From an uncultured Ruminococcus sp. (lineage in GTDB: Bacteria; Bacillota; Clostridia; Oscillospirales; CAG-272), in NCBI GenBank assembly GCA_902783755.1, contig CACZSC010000031.1, forward strand, positions 1-13,583: 13,583 nucleotides of DNA, read 5' to 3'. Position numbers and translations under genes: made by a program. Below, piece after piece: positions 13,508-13,583 of this stretch (its first letter is position 1; every line of letters starts with the position of its first letter). Under the pieces are notes generated by a model. That model saw nothing but the letters and a program-made list of their open reading frames with translations. It was not told the origin of the DNA and ran no database searches.

Positions 13508-13583
13508 CTTTCTGTAAGTATGGTTTTTGCGTGTTCCAGCAGTTGTATGTCTCTGACATTCGCAGATGAATGAATCTTTTTTC

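Overview
The window reads as chromosomal DNA of an anaerobic, fermentative Clostridia-type Firmicute with a fairly high GC content for that group. The pointers are strong GGAGG-type ribosome binding sites, an electron-bifurcating-type [FeFe] hydrogenase locus, a secreted protein with an S-layer homology (SLH) motif, and a hybrid histidine kinase of the kind common in Lachnospiraceae-like genomes. The family cannot be fixed from this sequence alone. All 13 genes lie on the minus strand, so transcription runs from high to low coordinates. There is no tRNA, rRNA, CRISPR array or insertion sequence, and no gap longer than about 150 bases.

Layout in order of transcription. (a) 13492-10712: one large protein joining an APC-type amino-acid permease to a histidine kinase and a receiver domain. 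It starts at TTG behind a strong Shine-Dalgarno (SD) sequence and carries an 18-bp perfect palindrome just inside its coding region. (b) 10711-10561: an intergenic region with a clear sigma-A-type promoter (TTGAAT, 17 bp, TATAAT). (c) 10560-1284: an 11-gene operon with gaps of 66 bases or less and two 8-base overlaps. Its order is Mrp/NBP35 ATPase, NuoE-like HydC, DRTGG protein, RsbW-like ATPase, HydS-like iron-sulfur protein with a modified H-cluster domain, second DRTGG protein, PHP-domain protein, orphan HATPase, thioredoxin-like ferredoxin, NuoF-like HydB, HydA hydrogenase. (d) 1222-1183: a rho-independent terminator. (e) 1151-1: the first 383 codons of a secreted, probably SLH-anchored protein that runs off the window.

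How the genes fit together: HydA, HydB and HydC make a HydABC-type hydrogenase that couples H2 to NAD(H) and ferredoxin. HydB carries FMN, the NADH site and extra ferredoxin domains; HydC supplies a 2Fe-2S cluster; HydA has the H-cluster. Between hydC and the hydB/hydA pair lie six non-structural genes that look like a sensing and signalling module: a hydrogenase-like sensor with altered catalytic motifs, two stand-alone GHKL ATPases, two stand-alone DRTGG proteins and a PHP metallo-phosphoesterase. This neighbourhood is, to my recollection, a recurring one in Clostridia and related fermenters, but I know of no worked-out mechanism for the module. It is the best candidate here for an undescribed system. 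The H-cluster maturases HydE, HydF and HydG are not in the window.
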